The notes beneath the pieces are model-generated. The model was not told where the DNA came from, searched no databases, and was given only the letters and a program-made list of their open reading frames with translations. A DNA stretch of 64,000 bases from Podospora comata (taxonomy: Eukaryota > Ascomycota > Sordariomycetes > Sordariales > Podosporaceae). The stretch spans positions 1,054,001-1,118,000 of the forward strand of contig CP071493.1 of assembly GCA_017354895.1 (NCBI GenBank), written 5' to 3'. A program made the position numbers and the translations under genes. Each line of letters starts with the position of its first letter. Positions within the stretch are counted from its first letter, which is position 1. Below, in pieces: positions 1 through 11,737 of this stretch.

Positions 1-1731
1 GTTATTGGTGTGGTTTATATCGCTAGACAGGGAGTATGTTTGCTGACGTCGCGATTGTCGTCGTGTCGCGGTGTCGCCAGCAAGAAGCACAAAGGTGAAC
101 GTTTACAGTCAACTTGACAGCTTGAGCTTCAACCGCCGTGCGTCAGCCAATGCGACGCGCAGAGGACAGATTTATTGTGGGGCAGCCGTTCATCAAAAAG
201 GGAGTTACGTCATGTGACAGTGTGCAGAGGTACAGTAGAACCCTAACCCCTGGAATAAGAGGACAGCGGAGTTCAACCCCCTATTTACCCCTGAAATTGT
301 GCTGGCAAACATCCTCAGGCCATCAACAACCTGTTTATTTACTCCTCAACATACATAGATACATGCTAAATGTTACATTTCAGTCCCACAACAACAGAGA
401 TAGAAACGCAAGAACCGCAAAACTCTGTGAATACCAACTTCTGTCACTCATCACCCGTCCCATTACTCACCCCGCGAGAAAAACCAACTCCGACGGCGGC
501 ACCATATACCCAACCCTACTAGCAGGCACCCTCACCACCCTGTATTCCAGATCCGGTAAGTAATCATAACACCGCCATTCCTCCGCATTCCAAAAGTTCT
601 TCGATTCCTCGACCGTGTCCAGGACATGCAGCAATGCATAGCCTGCACTCAGAAAATCTCGCAAGCACGAGCACACGTGCTGGAAAAAGCTGTAATAACA
701 ACTGGAGTTAGTCTCATCCCTGATCTTCCAGAGTGCGTTGCTGTGATCAAAAAAAACAATAAAAAAAACAATCAACGATTGCAACGCACGCCTAACAAAA
801 ACTGGTGTTTTCAGCTGTCAAAGCAAGAATTTCATCGCTAAATAAACAAACAAAACCAGCAAACAAGCCGTAAAAATGAAAACCTTCGCCTCACTTGACA
901 CAATGCTTTGTAATCCCAGTCCAGTAAAGTCCAGTTCCAGTTCCAATCCAGCAGCCCAGAGAAAGTTCAACCAACGGTGTTTCAGGAAAACACTCCATTT
1001 GATGTGTGACAAAAAACCCCACATTGATAAACCGAATGTTAGCTTTGTTGCAAAAAGAAAAAGGGTGTAGAAATTGAGCCCGTCCATCCTGAGTGTAGTG
1101 TGTGTAATCCATCGCTTTGCCCGCCTTTTGCCATGCTAATGCTCCGTTACTTGTAACTTCAAAGTTGTAAAAAGAGAAACCAAAAAGAGTTGCAGAAAAG
1201 AAAAACAAGAACAAAAAACCAACAGGCCAGATTCATCCGTTTTTGTTTTGCCCGATACGGTATCAAAACCCTTCCGTCCATCCAATCGAAACAAAACCCG
1301 CCTGCTGCTTCTTCAGCCCCTCCAAAATATTAAGAAAAATGCTAAAGTACCAACTAACTCGAAGCCAAACGGATTTCTAGAGGCTCTCCTCTTCTCCCAA
1401 GAATTATCCGTCCTTGCCGGTGTTTGCCGCAACAATACTGGTTAATGGTATATAACGTAATGATGTGTGTGCCGTAAATACGTGTTGTAGAGGTATCAGA
1501 AGATTAATCGACTTTGCAATGGCGGGACTAGAGAGAAACTCAAAAGTCCAACGCAGCATCGAAACCACGACCGCCTGCCTGCCTTGCAAGAAGGGAGAGA
1601 GGAGAAACAAGAGCAATAAAAAGCCACACTTTATAGGTTCCGGGGTATTGGATGACAAGGTGCGTAGAAAACAGCAAGCCAAAAAACAAAAGCATCAAAA
1701 AACCGAGGACAGCAAGGCAGGCATAGCCAAC
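1..1731. other. gene-free left flank, 3' of adenylate cyclase
   Basis: AT-rich DNA with A-runs (for example around 750-775) and only short open frames without recognisable domains or splice logic. It lies downstream of the adenylate cyclase stop and probably holds its 3' UTR near the right end. I see no RNA gene or repeat here. Confidence 0.6.
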
Positions 1732-4700
1732 TCAAGCACGGAGGTCACCATACCGCGCTTTGTACTCAGCTACCAGCTGGAACTGCTCGGCAACCACCTT
1801 GAGAACCTCGTCCATCGGTCCCCGCAACGCGCCAAAATTGGACCCTGTGCTGCTCTGCGAGACGAGGTGACGCATGTATATCGTGTTGATGCACGTCTGT
1901 ATAATGTTAGCATGCATCATACAACACTGCGTTTGTTCAAACCAAGACAAGAAACATACCTCGATCCGGCTAACCTGATGATCCAGGAAGTTGACCAAAA
2001 AGTCCTCCGACACCTCTCCTCCCCGTTGCCTCATCCTGTCCAGGAGACCTGTCTCTGGTGGCTGAAGCGCTTTGCTATTATCCTCCAACATACTGCACAA
2101 CATTTCCAAGCGCAGAGCCACTCTCCAGAGACTCCATATGTCATCTGGTTCAACCGAAAGCTCGCTCCCGGGGCTCAAGATAGCAGGCCTGATCTCCCTG
2201 AGGTCCTGGGCTTGCTCCTTCTCGTGTTTGCTGTGGGTCTCGATTCTGCCGGAGAGTGCATGGGGATAGAGTGAGTAGATAAACTCGGGGTTTTCCAGGC
2301 CCTTTAGCTTCTTCTCGCCCATGTCCTTGACTTCAAACCCCTGCCCACTCAAGCTGCGCAGCTCACTCCGGATGGCGGTCGCGAAACTGTCTTCATTGAG
2401 GTCAGCAGCCGAGCTCGTCGGCTCCTGATAGTGTTCGAGACACCGTTGAATTTCCGCAATGAAGTCAGAAGACACGGCAATCTGTCCGCCATCCGCACAG
2501 GCCGAGATACGACTGGCCTTGTTGACCATCGGGCCATAGTAATCCATCCGGCGAGTGACGGGGTCAGGCTCTGAGAGAGGCTCGCCCCAGTGAATGCCCA
2601 TGCGCACCGACAGGCCCTTGAAGATCAGGTTATTATCACGATCGTACACTGGTTGGCAATTGACCGAGTTGTAGAGTTCGGCCGGCCAGTCCAAGTGGAG
2701 CAGCTTGCATTGGACGGCAAAGCACCACAAGAGAGCTGACGTAGCAGTTGGGAAGGAGACCATGAAAGCGTCACCTTCTGTCTTGACCTCGAAACCACCA
2801 ATGGTCCTCAGTTGACGTCGCATAAGCTCATTGTGATTCTTGATGGCCGTCCTCATGGCTTCAGGATACGTTTCCCACAGTTGTGTCGAGTTCTTGATGT
2901 CTGTGAAAACAATAGCAATGAGACCTGTGGGAGCAGGCACCTCTGCATCGAGTCGTCCAAGCGTCGAGTCCAGAGGGCCATCCCTTGCCTTTCGGGCTCT
3001 CCTCATGCCAGTTGACGAGCCGCCGTCGTCTTGAAGTGAGGCGTAGACTGGCATGCTCTGCCCCTTGTGCTGCCGTGAGCGCTCCCTTCTTGCCTTAAGG
3101 TTGGAAACGCCCAGCATCTGGACCGTCATCTTGTTGGAGCACCCATATGCCATGGCCAGATCTCGGACTTTTTGAGCTGCACGCATTGGATCCTGGCGCA
3201 CCGAACGGGTGACATCGACAAGGACGTCTTTTGGAAGATACTCCCACACTTCTCTGGTTGCAATCAAGATCATCTCATCATGCTCGCCGATCGTATGTCT
3301 CTCGATATTTGGTGCCGACTGGACAGCGGGCATCAGGTCCAAATAGCCAAAGGCTCGTGATACCTCCAAAAGATCGTTGAGTCGGCCGTTCCGAGATACC
3401 CACCCGCCGGCTTCTCGAATACGCGTGCGCTCGTTGGGGTCGGCAGGATCATGCTTCTTTGTTAACATGACGTGGGTGCTGTCTGATTTGATGATCATTG
3501 CCTGTACATCACCAACGTTGGCGACATACAGATCCTGGTTCTGAATGTAGACAATCGTGGCGACACCACCCGAGTTCAGATCCTCTCTGCTGAGGACAAG
3601 AGGGGCCGTCGAGCCGCGATGCACCATCAAAGATCTGTCCTCGGTGTGTGTATTTCCGGCGGCAATGAGGTCCTTGTTAAGTGAGAGGAAGGACCGTCTC
3701 AGCGCGTCGGCAGGATTCTCGGTATTCTTCAGGTCCCTCAACTCCTGAGAGAAGATATGCCCAAAGTTCTCTTGGAGATACTTGGCGATCTTAGAGCCAC
3801 CACTACTGAGCGCCTGGCCATCAAACAAACCCAAAAGAGTTTCCGAATCATTCGAGTTGAAGCGCGGGACAACAAGATCGATGGTGGAGAGGTGTTCGTT
3901 CTTGCTTCCCAGAGTGTCGGCCATGCCATAGGGCATGTACCCTGCCAAAGAGCCAGACGTTCTTACACGGCGGTCCTCGCTTTGATCAGGCAGTGTAGAG
4001 TTGAGAACCGTCACATCCATCAAACCCAAAACTCGAAGATTGGTTAGTCTACCAAAGTCGGTGTATTGCTCGCGATTCTGAGCTGCCGTGGGAACGGAAC
4101 TTTGCTTGATCTCCAGCCGTCTGTTTCCAGACAAATTGAGGTACCGAAGATTGGGATTAAGATTCCAATTCCAATCGTACGGCACATTGGCGATATTGTA
4201 TTTGAGAGAGTTGCTGCCACAGTCAAAAACAGTGAGCTTCTTGGCTCGAGAAATGTCGGCAGGCAAATTGGTGAACTTGTTGCCATTGATGTGGAGCGTC
4301 TGCAGCATGCTGTACTCCTCCAAGTCGTCGGCAGGCAGACTTGCAAGTTCATTCCCTGACAGGTACAGCTCGACCAGTTGTGGCCAGGACTTGATGGAAC
4401 GCTGTGGCATGTCGCTCAAGTCGTTATAGGAAAGATTGAGGACACGAAGATTCTCCAGCATACACAGCTGATCGAAACAGTCATCGTCGAGCTGGTTGTC
4501 AGCCATGTATAGGTATCGAAGCGATCCGGCAAAGGTATTAGTTAGTCGCTGTGTATGGCTCGAATCTTTCCTAGAGCTGGCTGTCGGCGTCGCCAGGGCA
4601 GTGCTGCTCTGTGTGGTTGTTCTGGAGATGACGGAGGTTTTTCGCCCACCCTTCCCGTAAACAGACACCATAGAGCTCTTCCTGTCAGCACCCCCTGGAA

Positions 4701-7700
4701 CGGGAGATGGCCCAACGCTGAGCAGGCTACTCGAAGCCTGACTTGGACGTCTTGAAGGATCGTTGAGCTCCTCGGCGCTTGGTGTCTGAGACAGGGCGCC
4801 GGTTGGTGGTCCAATTCTGCCAGTTGGGAAGCTCGTATTGCCGTTTGTTTCTCCAGGAGGATGGGGTGCGCGGGATGCGGGTTTTGGAAAATTCTCCAGC
4901 ACGTTGGAGGATGCGTTGAGGTAATCCAACTTGTTTGCCCACCACAGCTCCATGGGAAGCTTTCGAATATTGTTGCCCCGAACATCCAGCCGCTTCAATT
5001 CGGTCAGGCATCCGATCTCGGGAGGCAACTCACCTACTGAGTTGTGCGCAATGCTGAAGTACTCGAGCCTTCGAAGATTACCAATGTGAGCGGGCAATGA
5101 GACGAAGTAGTTCTTGTCGAGCTCTAACCGTTCCAAGTTGGACATGTTGTGGAACGATTCGTCGATACTTGCAAGCTGGGCGTTGGACAAGTTGAGAGCC
5201 TTGAGGGTAGGAACCGGGGCCTTGATCTCAAACTTGGTGATTGGATTCCAATTCAGCTTGATGCTTCTGACCCGTTCGAACGTGCCGCTGAACTGGGAAA
5301 TGTTGTTGCGGGTGGCCGAAAGAATCTCTAGTTTGGGCAGCTGGGAGATCACGTCAATATTAGAGATGGCGTTGTACTTGATATCCAGCTCACGGAGACT
5401 GCGCAAGTTCTTGAAAGACGGGGGCAATGAACCAGAGAGCTCATTGTTGGTAATGACAAGCCTTTCGAGACTCGTCATCTGGCCGACATTATCTGGTAGG
5501 TTTTGGATCGTGTTGAAGCTCAGATCGAGATCCACAAGATTTTCCAGCTTGGCCAAGAAGGGAGGGAAGTTATTCAAGAGGTTGGAGGATATGTTGAGCG
5601 TTCGAAGCACAGCAAAAGCTTCAAACTCTCTCGGTAGTTGCTTGAGCTTGTTGTTCGCCAGGTTAAGCTTGAGAAGGCCGGTGAGATTGTGAAGAGCCGC
5701 AGATTCCAAGCTCTCCAGACGGTTGTTTGAGGCATCCAACATGGTGAGTCTGCTGGCATATCCGAAGCTCTTGGGCAAAGCTCGAGCCTCGTTGTTGTTG
5801 AATTTGATGTCGCGCAGATTTGGGCACACCGAGATGAAGTCTCGCGGGACTTGGAGCGACAAGTTTCTGGACAAGTTGAGAGAGATTATTTCGTTCGCCC
5901 TTGGATAGAGTTGAACCGGAATGGCAGACAGGCTGCGGCCTGATAGGTCGATGTGGTTGTTTTTCTGGGACCGAAGGAACTCCATTTGATCCATCACTTC
6001 ATAGCTGTTGTCGGTGAAGGGGTAGAAAAGGAATCGACACAAGTAGCTGTTGTCTTCGCGGCCGATGTCCTCTATCCTGTCACGCTCTTCGAATCCCACT
6101 TGTTCCAAGAGCCGTTTTTGTAGCAGCAGTGGACGATCGGTGCTTTGGAGGACTTTGTAGAGATCATGTTTCTTCAAGACCAGCTTGAATTTATCCGGAT
6201 CCTGCAAGTATGACTTCTTGACAATTTGGTTGATGAGCTCTGAGACGCTCGTCAGGAGTGGCATCTGCAGGGTCGCAAACGTGCCATCTGCCCTGAACAC
6301 CCGGATGCAATAGTTGTGTTGCTTTTCCTCCGGCCTCGGCGGGCTTCCAATGTCCTCTGTGTCTGGGAGCTGGGCCCCGGCGTCGTCATCTCGCAGTACA
6401 GCCCAGCTGTCCGGTGCATTCCATGCCCCATTGAAACTCGGGTAACTGATTGATCCCTTGCCTGAGCCGACCTCGTCAAAGATTTCATGAGCGTTCATGG
6501 GGGTGAGCGGCGCCGGTTTGCTCAAAATACCATCCATATTATTAAGATTGGTGTCGAGGTGAAACACGGTGCCGCCATCTTGCCTATCGGTGGGGCCAAT
6601 AGCTTCGTCCAGGTCATCCTGCGTCTTGCTTCTAGGGGCCTTTTTGGAAAGGGAAAACTTGTTGAACGTTTGAGGTCCATTAGCTGGACGGGCAGGATCC
6701 GGGCGAATACCATCCCGAACATCAGGCTGGTATTTCCCGTCCGCACCTCGCGCGAACTGGCCATCAGCTTTGGAGAGCTCTTGTCGGGAGGGCCGGGAAT
6801 GTAAAGAGGACTGGGACGCTGGACCGAGTTTCTTCAGATCTGGAGCATCGTCCTTTTCTTTGAGCCTTCTTCCAAGCCGTCCAAGGAAGCTCTTTTTCGG
6901 TTGACCGGGTGAGGTTTGGCCGTCGGTACTACCGCTCTTGTGGCCCCAATAACTACCGGTTGTGCTCGGAGCGGGACTCTGTGCGCGAGACCGGGTGCCG
7001 TACATGGTAGAGGAGCCGTTCCGATCCTTCGGAACGCTTATCGTCGAGTCTTCCCGGCTGACAGAGGGCCGAAGGGACCGAGGATCCTCGTTGCTCTTGT
7101 TGTGTCTGTGATGGTGTCCGGTCAAATGCACACCAATTGAGTGTCCGGAACGGCCCGAACCCGACGTTTTTGGCGGATTGTTTTGCTGGGAGCTATCATT
7201 GACGAAGCGTTCGCGATCCGGCCCACTCAGGATGTCTCGGACGGGTGCTTCTCCGTAGCGCGCGATATCCTAGGATGTGATGGTTAGGTAAACGAAGAAC
7301 TGCAAGGTAAACACGGACTCGGAAGATAATAGTGTGGTGCTGTGGGTTTAAAGACTGCACGGGTCAAATAAGAAACATGTGCAATGTTAGGGGTAGCAAG
7401 ATGAGAAGGGGTTGTAGGGTAGTAGCTTGAGAATGCCGAGACCAGATGTGGGGTTTAAACCTACGTCAGCTTCCTGATACAGGAAAGGCACAACTTCCGG
7501 CTTCGGTACGGGTGTTCGAGGCCTGGAGGCCGGTGATGCGTCCCTGCCGTGATCTGTGGCATTGGAGTAGTTGCGATCCCGATGTGGCCGTGCATGGCTG
7601 TAAGAATGCGAGCGGTGCTCTTTCCCCACGATGGGATGAGAGAGACTGATCTCGGAGGAATCACGACCCGGAAACTCCTCTCCGAAAAACCCCTGGAGCT

Positions 7701-8655
7701 TTCGAATCCCGCCTCTGGCACCACTCGCCCTCGAGCCCTGGCTACTTGCAGTTGTGGTGATACTCGCAATCGACGGACGTCTTTCATCGGTGAAATACAA
7801 GGTTTCTGGGGATTCGGTACTCCCGGTCGTCGTTTGGGACGGTCGCGCTGTGGCATTGCGGAGACCCGGCGAAGTTTGCGAGCTAAGTGACAGGTTGTCT
7901 GTCGATTCGTTGAAAAAGCTAGTGGGTAACGGCCCTGAACTAGCCGGCGTCGGTGCGGCCGCCATCCAGGGCGCGATCTGACTTAGAGAGCCAGAGGACG
8001 GGTTGTTTTGTTGAGTTCGCGATGCCCTTCCTCCGGCGGGGTCGAGGATGGCCAAGTCGCGTCGGTAGTCAGCCAGGTCGCTCATTCGGTGTTCGCGAAT
8101 GGAGTTGCTGGAGGTGATGGAAGAAGGCGAAAGCGCAAGGCGCGAGGTGGAGGTCGGCGAGACTTGAGCATCAGAATCCTTGAAAGACCTGTGGAAGGCA
8201 CCCGTCAGTTCGTGTTCGTCCGGGGACCGCGGGGAAAGAAGCAACTTTGGGGAATGAAAGGGAGCAGGCGGGACGAGGTAGAGAGGTAGAGTAGGTCAGG
8301 GATGAGAAGTGAAAAAGCAAGCCGGCGGCGGTCTCGGATAGATGCGTGGTCTCAACTCGGCCAGTGCTCTCTCACTTTTCAGACGGCGTGCTGGCATCAA
8401 GTGCGAGACATGGACTCACCGACTTAATTGGCCGTTCTCGTCAGTCTTGAGGCGCGAGGGGGCAGCCCTGCGCGAGCCATGAGAAGCGGACCGGGACGCA
8501 TTGCTGGTTTGGTTTGAGGAGGCGGCGAAAGGAGAAGAGGATGACGCCGATGGAGGGAGAGAGGGGAGCGGCTTCACAGTGATGTTGGATCTCGCACTGT
8601 CGGTGCTGGAGCCCGTCATAGAGCTGAAGCGGGAACTGGCGTCATTCCGGGGCAT
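1732..8655 (-). CDS. adenylate cyclase (Ras-associating, LRR, PP2C-like and cyclase domains)
   Basis: Makes cAMP from ATP; in fungi it is the membrane-associated, Ras/G-protein-controlled cyclase of the PKA pathway (cr-1/CYR1 family). My model has four exons: 8655-8420, 8188-7465, 7269-1960 and 1896-1732, giving 2144 aa with every junction in frame. Order of domains: Ser-rich disordered N-terminus; Ras-associating domain about 636-735; about 20 leucine-rich repeats about 757-1397, interrupted by a Ser/Thr-rich insert near 1110-1235; PP2C-like domain about 1451-1701; class III cyclase domain about 1767-1927 opening with IVFTDIKNST, whose Asp residues bind metal; then a conserved C-terminal region. 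The start MPRNDASSRFSS is chosen because it resembles what I recall of the Neurospora CR-1 N-terminus; an in-frame ATG lies 10 codons upstream at 8685. The last intron (1897-1959) is 63 nt and stop-free, so an intron-blind frame reads through it. Full length for the family. Confidence 0.95.
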
Positions 8656-11600
8656 TGTCGCCAGCAACAGGCCGAGCGGGAACAAGGGAACCGATCAACC
8701 GTTAGCGGACCACGGCCATTCCACGTCTCGGGGTTTATCAGTCTGTCAGGTCATGCCCGCCGGGTCGGTCGCTTGAGGAGTACAGGTCGTCGGCGTCGGG
8801 GATGGAAGATGGGCCGGGCTGAGGTGTTGGTGTTGATGTGGATGTGGATGCTATGGCTGCGATGGCTGACAGCGGTGCCGAGTATATGGATGTGCGAGCG
8901 GGGACAACAAGTGTGGAAATCAAGGCTACCTATGGGTTCAGTTCGGCGAGGCACCTCAGTAGTGGCGGACAGTTCTTGGGGATCCTGTCTCGAGAGGATG
9001 ACGGTGCGAATAGGCGAAAAGTGTGAGTGAGACGCCCACCCAGGCGGGCACTTCTGGTGGGCATCGGCTGCTGTGGATCTGTGGCCCGGGGCGTCTGTGG
9101 ATTGTGGGCGCACTCAGCAGCGTGGCATGGGGCGCGCTTGTGTGTGCATCCGGGCGGGCGGTGCGGAGAGGCTCCATCTGCATTTCTTGTGTGCGCACAG
9201 CATCAGCAGGGTGGGGAACCCTGAATCCCATCACCTATGCTAACCAACGGCCTGATCAGAGACATCAAATGGCCAAAATCTTTCTCCATTGATATGGCCC
9301 AGCAAACCAATTGGAATTCCGCCAATCGTTATACCTACCTAACCTCCCAACAACAATTGTCCGATATCGAGCAGTCGAGCAGCAGTGTGTACACCAGTAC
9401 TTGGCCTAGAAGTTGCTAACGGTGCCCATATCCTGTGATATATGTTTCTGTCACTGAATCTTCTGCTCTTCGTTTACAACCATCTCGAACCTCGATTGAT
9501 ACACCAAATCTGAAAAGACCGTGCGCTTTCAAGGCTGGACGGGAATCCACCCTCCAGCACGGACTCGCACCCGCGGAACATGGCCCCGGGCAGTCAACTC
9601 AACCCTGAATCCCTTCAACCAAACAAGAGCAAGCCCTGCTCTGAGGTAATTGCTGCCACGCGTCCAGCCCTGCGAGATAACAAGATGATTTATTTTAATT
9701 AAAATGCGAGGGAAAATTGCGCATCGTTAGACGGCATCAACTGACGAGCAACGCAATTTGGGACCCAACAGCCTCATACAGAAATAGTCAAGCGCATCTG
9801 GACTGTGCATTTCCCGGCTGCCCATCTGCCAAGGCGCTTCTGGCGCCTCCTGCAATGGTAAAAATACCTAACCCCAAATCGCAGATCTGAATGTCGGTCA
9901 AAGTCGGGATTTCTGAGAGATATTGGTCAGAAGGCTGGTTTTGATACACGGAAGAGTACGGAATGGCCATCTCGGTCACCTCACCACTTGCATCGGACGA
10001 GAGCCTGCTGTCAGAGAGCCTGTTCTCGGTTCCCATTTGGGCCTAGCTATACCCAAAAGGCACAATCAATCTTCTTTGTCGTTCACCAGCCACACAAACT
10101 CTCAGACCGCCACACTCCCGCTTTCTCGACAGCTTAGACAGGCACATCTGGACCCTTATTACGCCCATGGCACCGCACTTCCCAAGGTGCCGCGCCCGCC
10201 CCGGTCCCCAGATCGATTTGAGAACAATGAATCCATGTTTGAGCCCCCGATCGCTGAGACACCCCACCAGTCTCTGGGATCTCAGCTGGGGGCTCTTTAT
10301 CTCCCCTCGGAAGCTCTTCTTCCCATTACCAAAAGCCGAGGAGATAATTCCTTCCTTCTCGGCCCCCTGGGCGTACCGTCATGTGGCTCTTTTGTGATGA
10401 GTCAAGCTCCAGCTCTTGATTTGATATCAAAGCTCACCCCGCACTGTGCTTAGAGCACGCTCCGTCAACCCCTCAACTTTAAGCCTCTAAAGCAGCCAAG
10501 ATCCCAACGCGGATGTCTGTAACGGCAAAAACGTCTCTCGGAACTTTGGGCGCGGAACCGGAGGCATTCCGGGCGACACCACGACGGATAAAACGGGAGC
10601 GGGAAACAGGGCTAGCATCGGCGCATTATTGTCGGGTTTCTTTGCTCGGCGGGGAGTGGTAGCTCAGTGCCGGAGGCTAGGTGGTTCCCAGTAAGCCACG
10701 TTGGGTTTGGTGGGGTAAGGTAAGGGGATCAACTCTTGAACAGGACCCCTGAAGATCCCCCTACCCCTCCATCCCACCCGGGGAGATTTTTTCAGTCAAG
10801 TGCATTGCATCAGGGACACCAATGGAGGGGTTGGGTTGTTACAGTAGACGAGGTAAGGCTACTGGATATGATGAATAAAGTAAACGTTTTTTTGATGGCT
10901 GTATGGGGGGGTATCGTGTCGCGAGAGGTAAGAACAATACATTCTCGGTATGCCAAAAAGCAGATAATGCAAAGATGAGCATATCGAAAATACATGAGAA
11001 AAAAGCGGTGTCGCCCACCGTTCATTTGCACACTTGCAGCATGCAAGCAAAGCTCTTGAAGAAATGCAATGCATAAAATAAGATTACATACATATCACAT
11101 ACAACAACCGACAGGCCACGCTATCGCCGCTGACACATCCGATATATCCACATTCCATTCATCATATCCAAAAATATATGATCTCTGGTAATAGATTGAC
11201 AAACAAAAAGTCTTGTTTCCCCAACCCACCCCAACCCCACCTCGGTTGTTTCGGTTCGTTGTGTACTCTACTTCCCGAACCACCTGAAACGTCGAAACAC
11301 ATTGAAACAAACAACAATGGAATGTTTTTGTGCGTGCGTGAAACACACTCCCAGTGCTTCTCCAGCCGAGGGAGGAGTGTGCGTTGAAACTCCTGCTTTT
11401 CGTCCGATGTTTGATATGGTCAGTGCTTTGGTAAAAAAGGATAGGTGGGTAGCTTGGAAATGGATTAATGGGAGCATGTCATCAGGCATGATTATGTACT
11501 GAGGCGTATGAGAGCAGTAAAGCTTTGAGCTGATATATCGATCGATGTAAGTGCTATGAAGCAAACAAGAAAATAATGCAATGATATCTCGACATAGTGA

Positions 11601-11737
11601 GACCCCTCTCCCAGAGAATGGTGATACAAGTGATACAACAGCCAGCCCAACAACACCAAACACAATTACCAGCAACATCGCCGTCTTCCATACATGCAAA
11701 GAAACACTTGAACTACTTCATCCTGCCACACATCCAC
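8656..11737. other. long leader/promoter region of adenylate cyclase
   Basis: About 3.1 kb between the cyclase start and the 3' end of the RTC4-domain gene, both on the minus strand. It holds many short ATG frames but none with codon bias, conserved motifs or convincing splice partners. Most likely it is promoter plus a long 5' UTR of the cyclase, with the RTC4-gene 3' UTR at the right end. Confidence 0.5.

Noticed and set aside
240-256. CCCTAACCCC, resembling a telomere repeat
   Set aside because: One copy only; no array.
1465-2274. 269-aa plus-strand frame
   Set aside because: It overlaps the cyclase 3' coding exons in antisense, has no domain, and its codon use mirrors the opposite strand.
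9923-10453. 176-aa plus-strand frame upstream of adenylate cyclase
   Set aside because: No recognisable motif, random composition and no splice partners.
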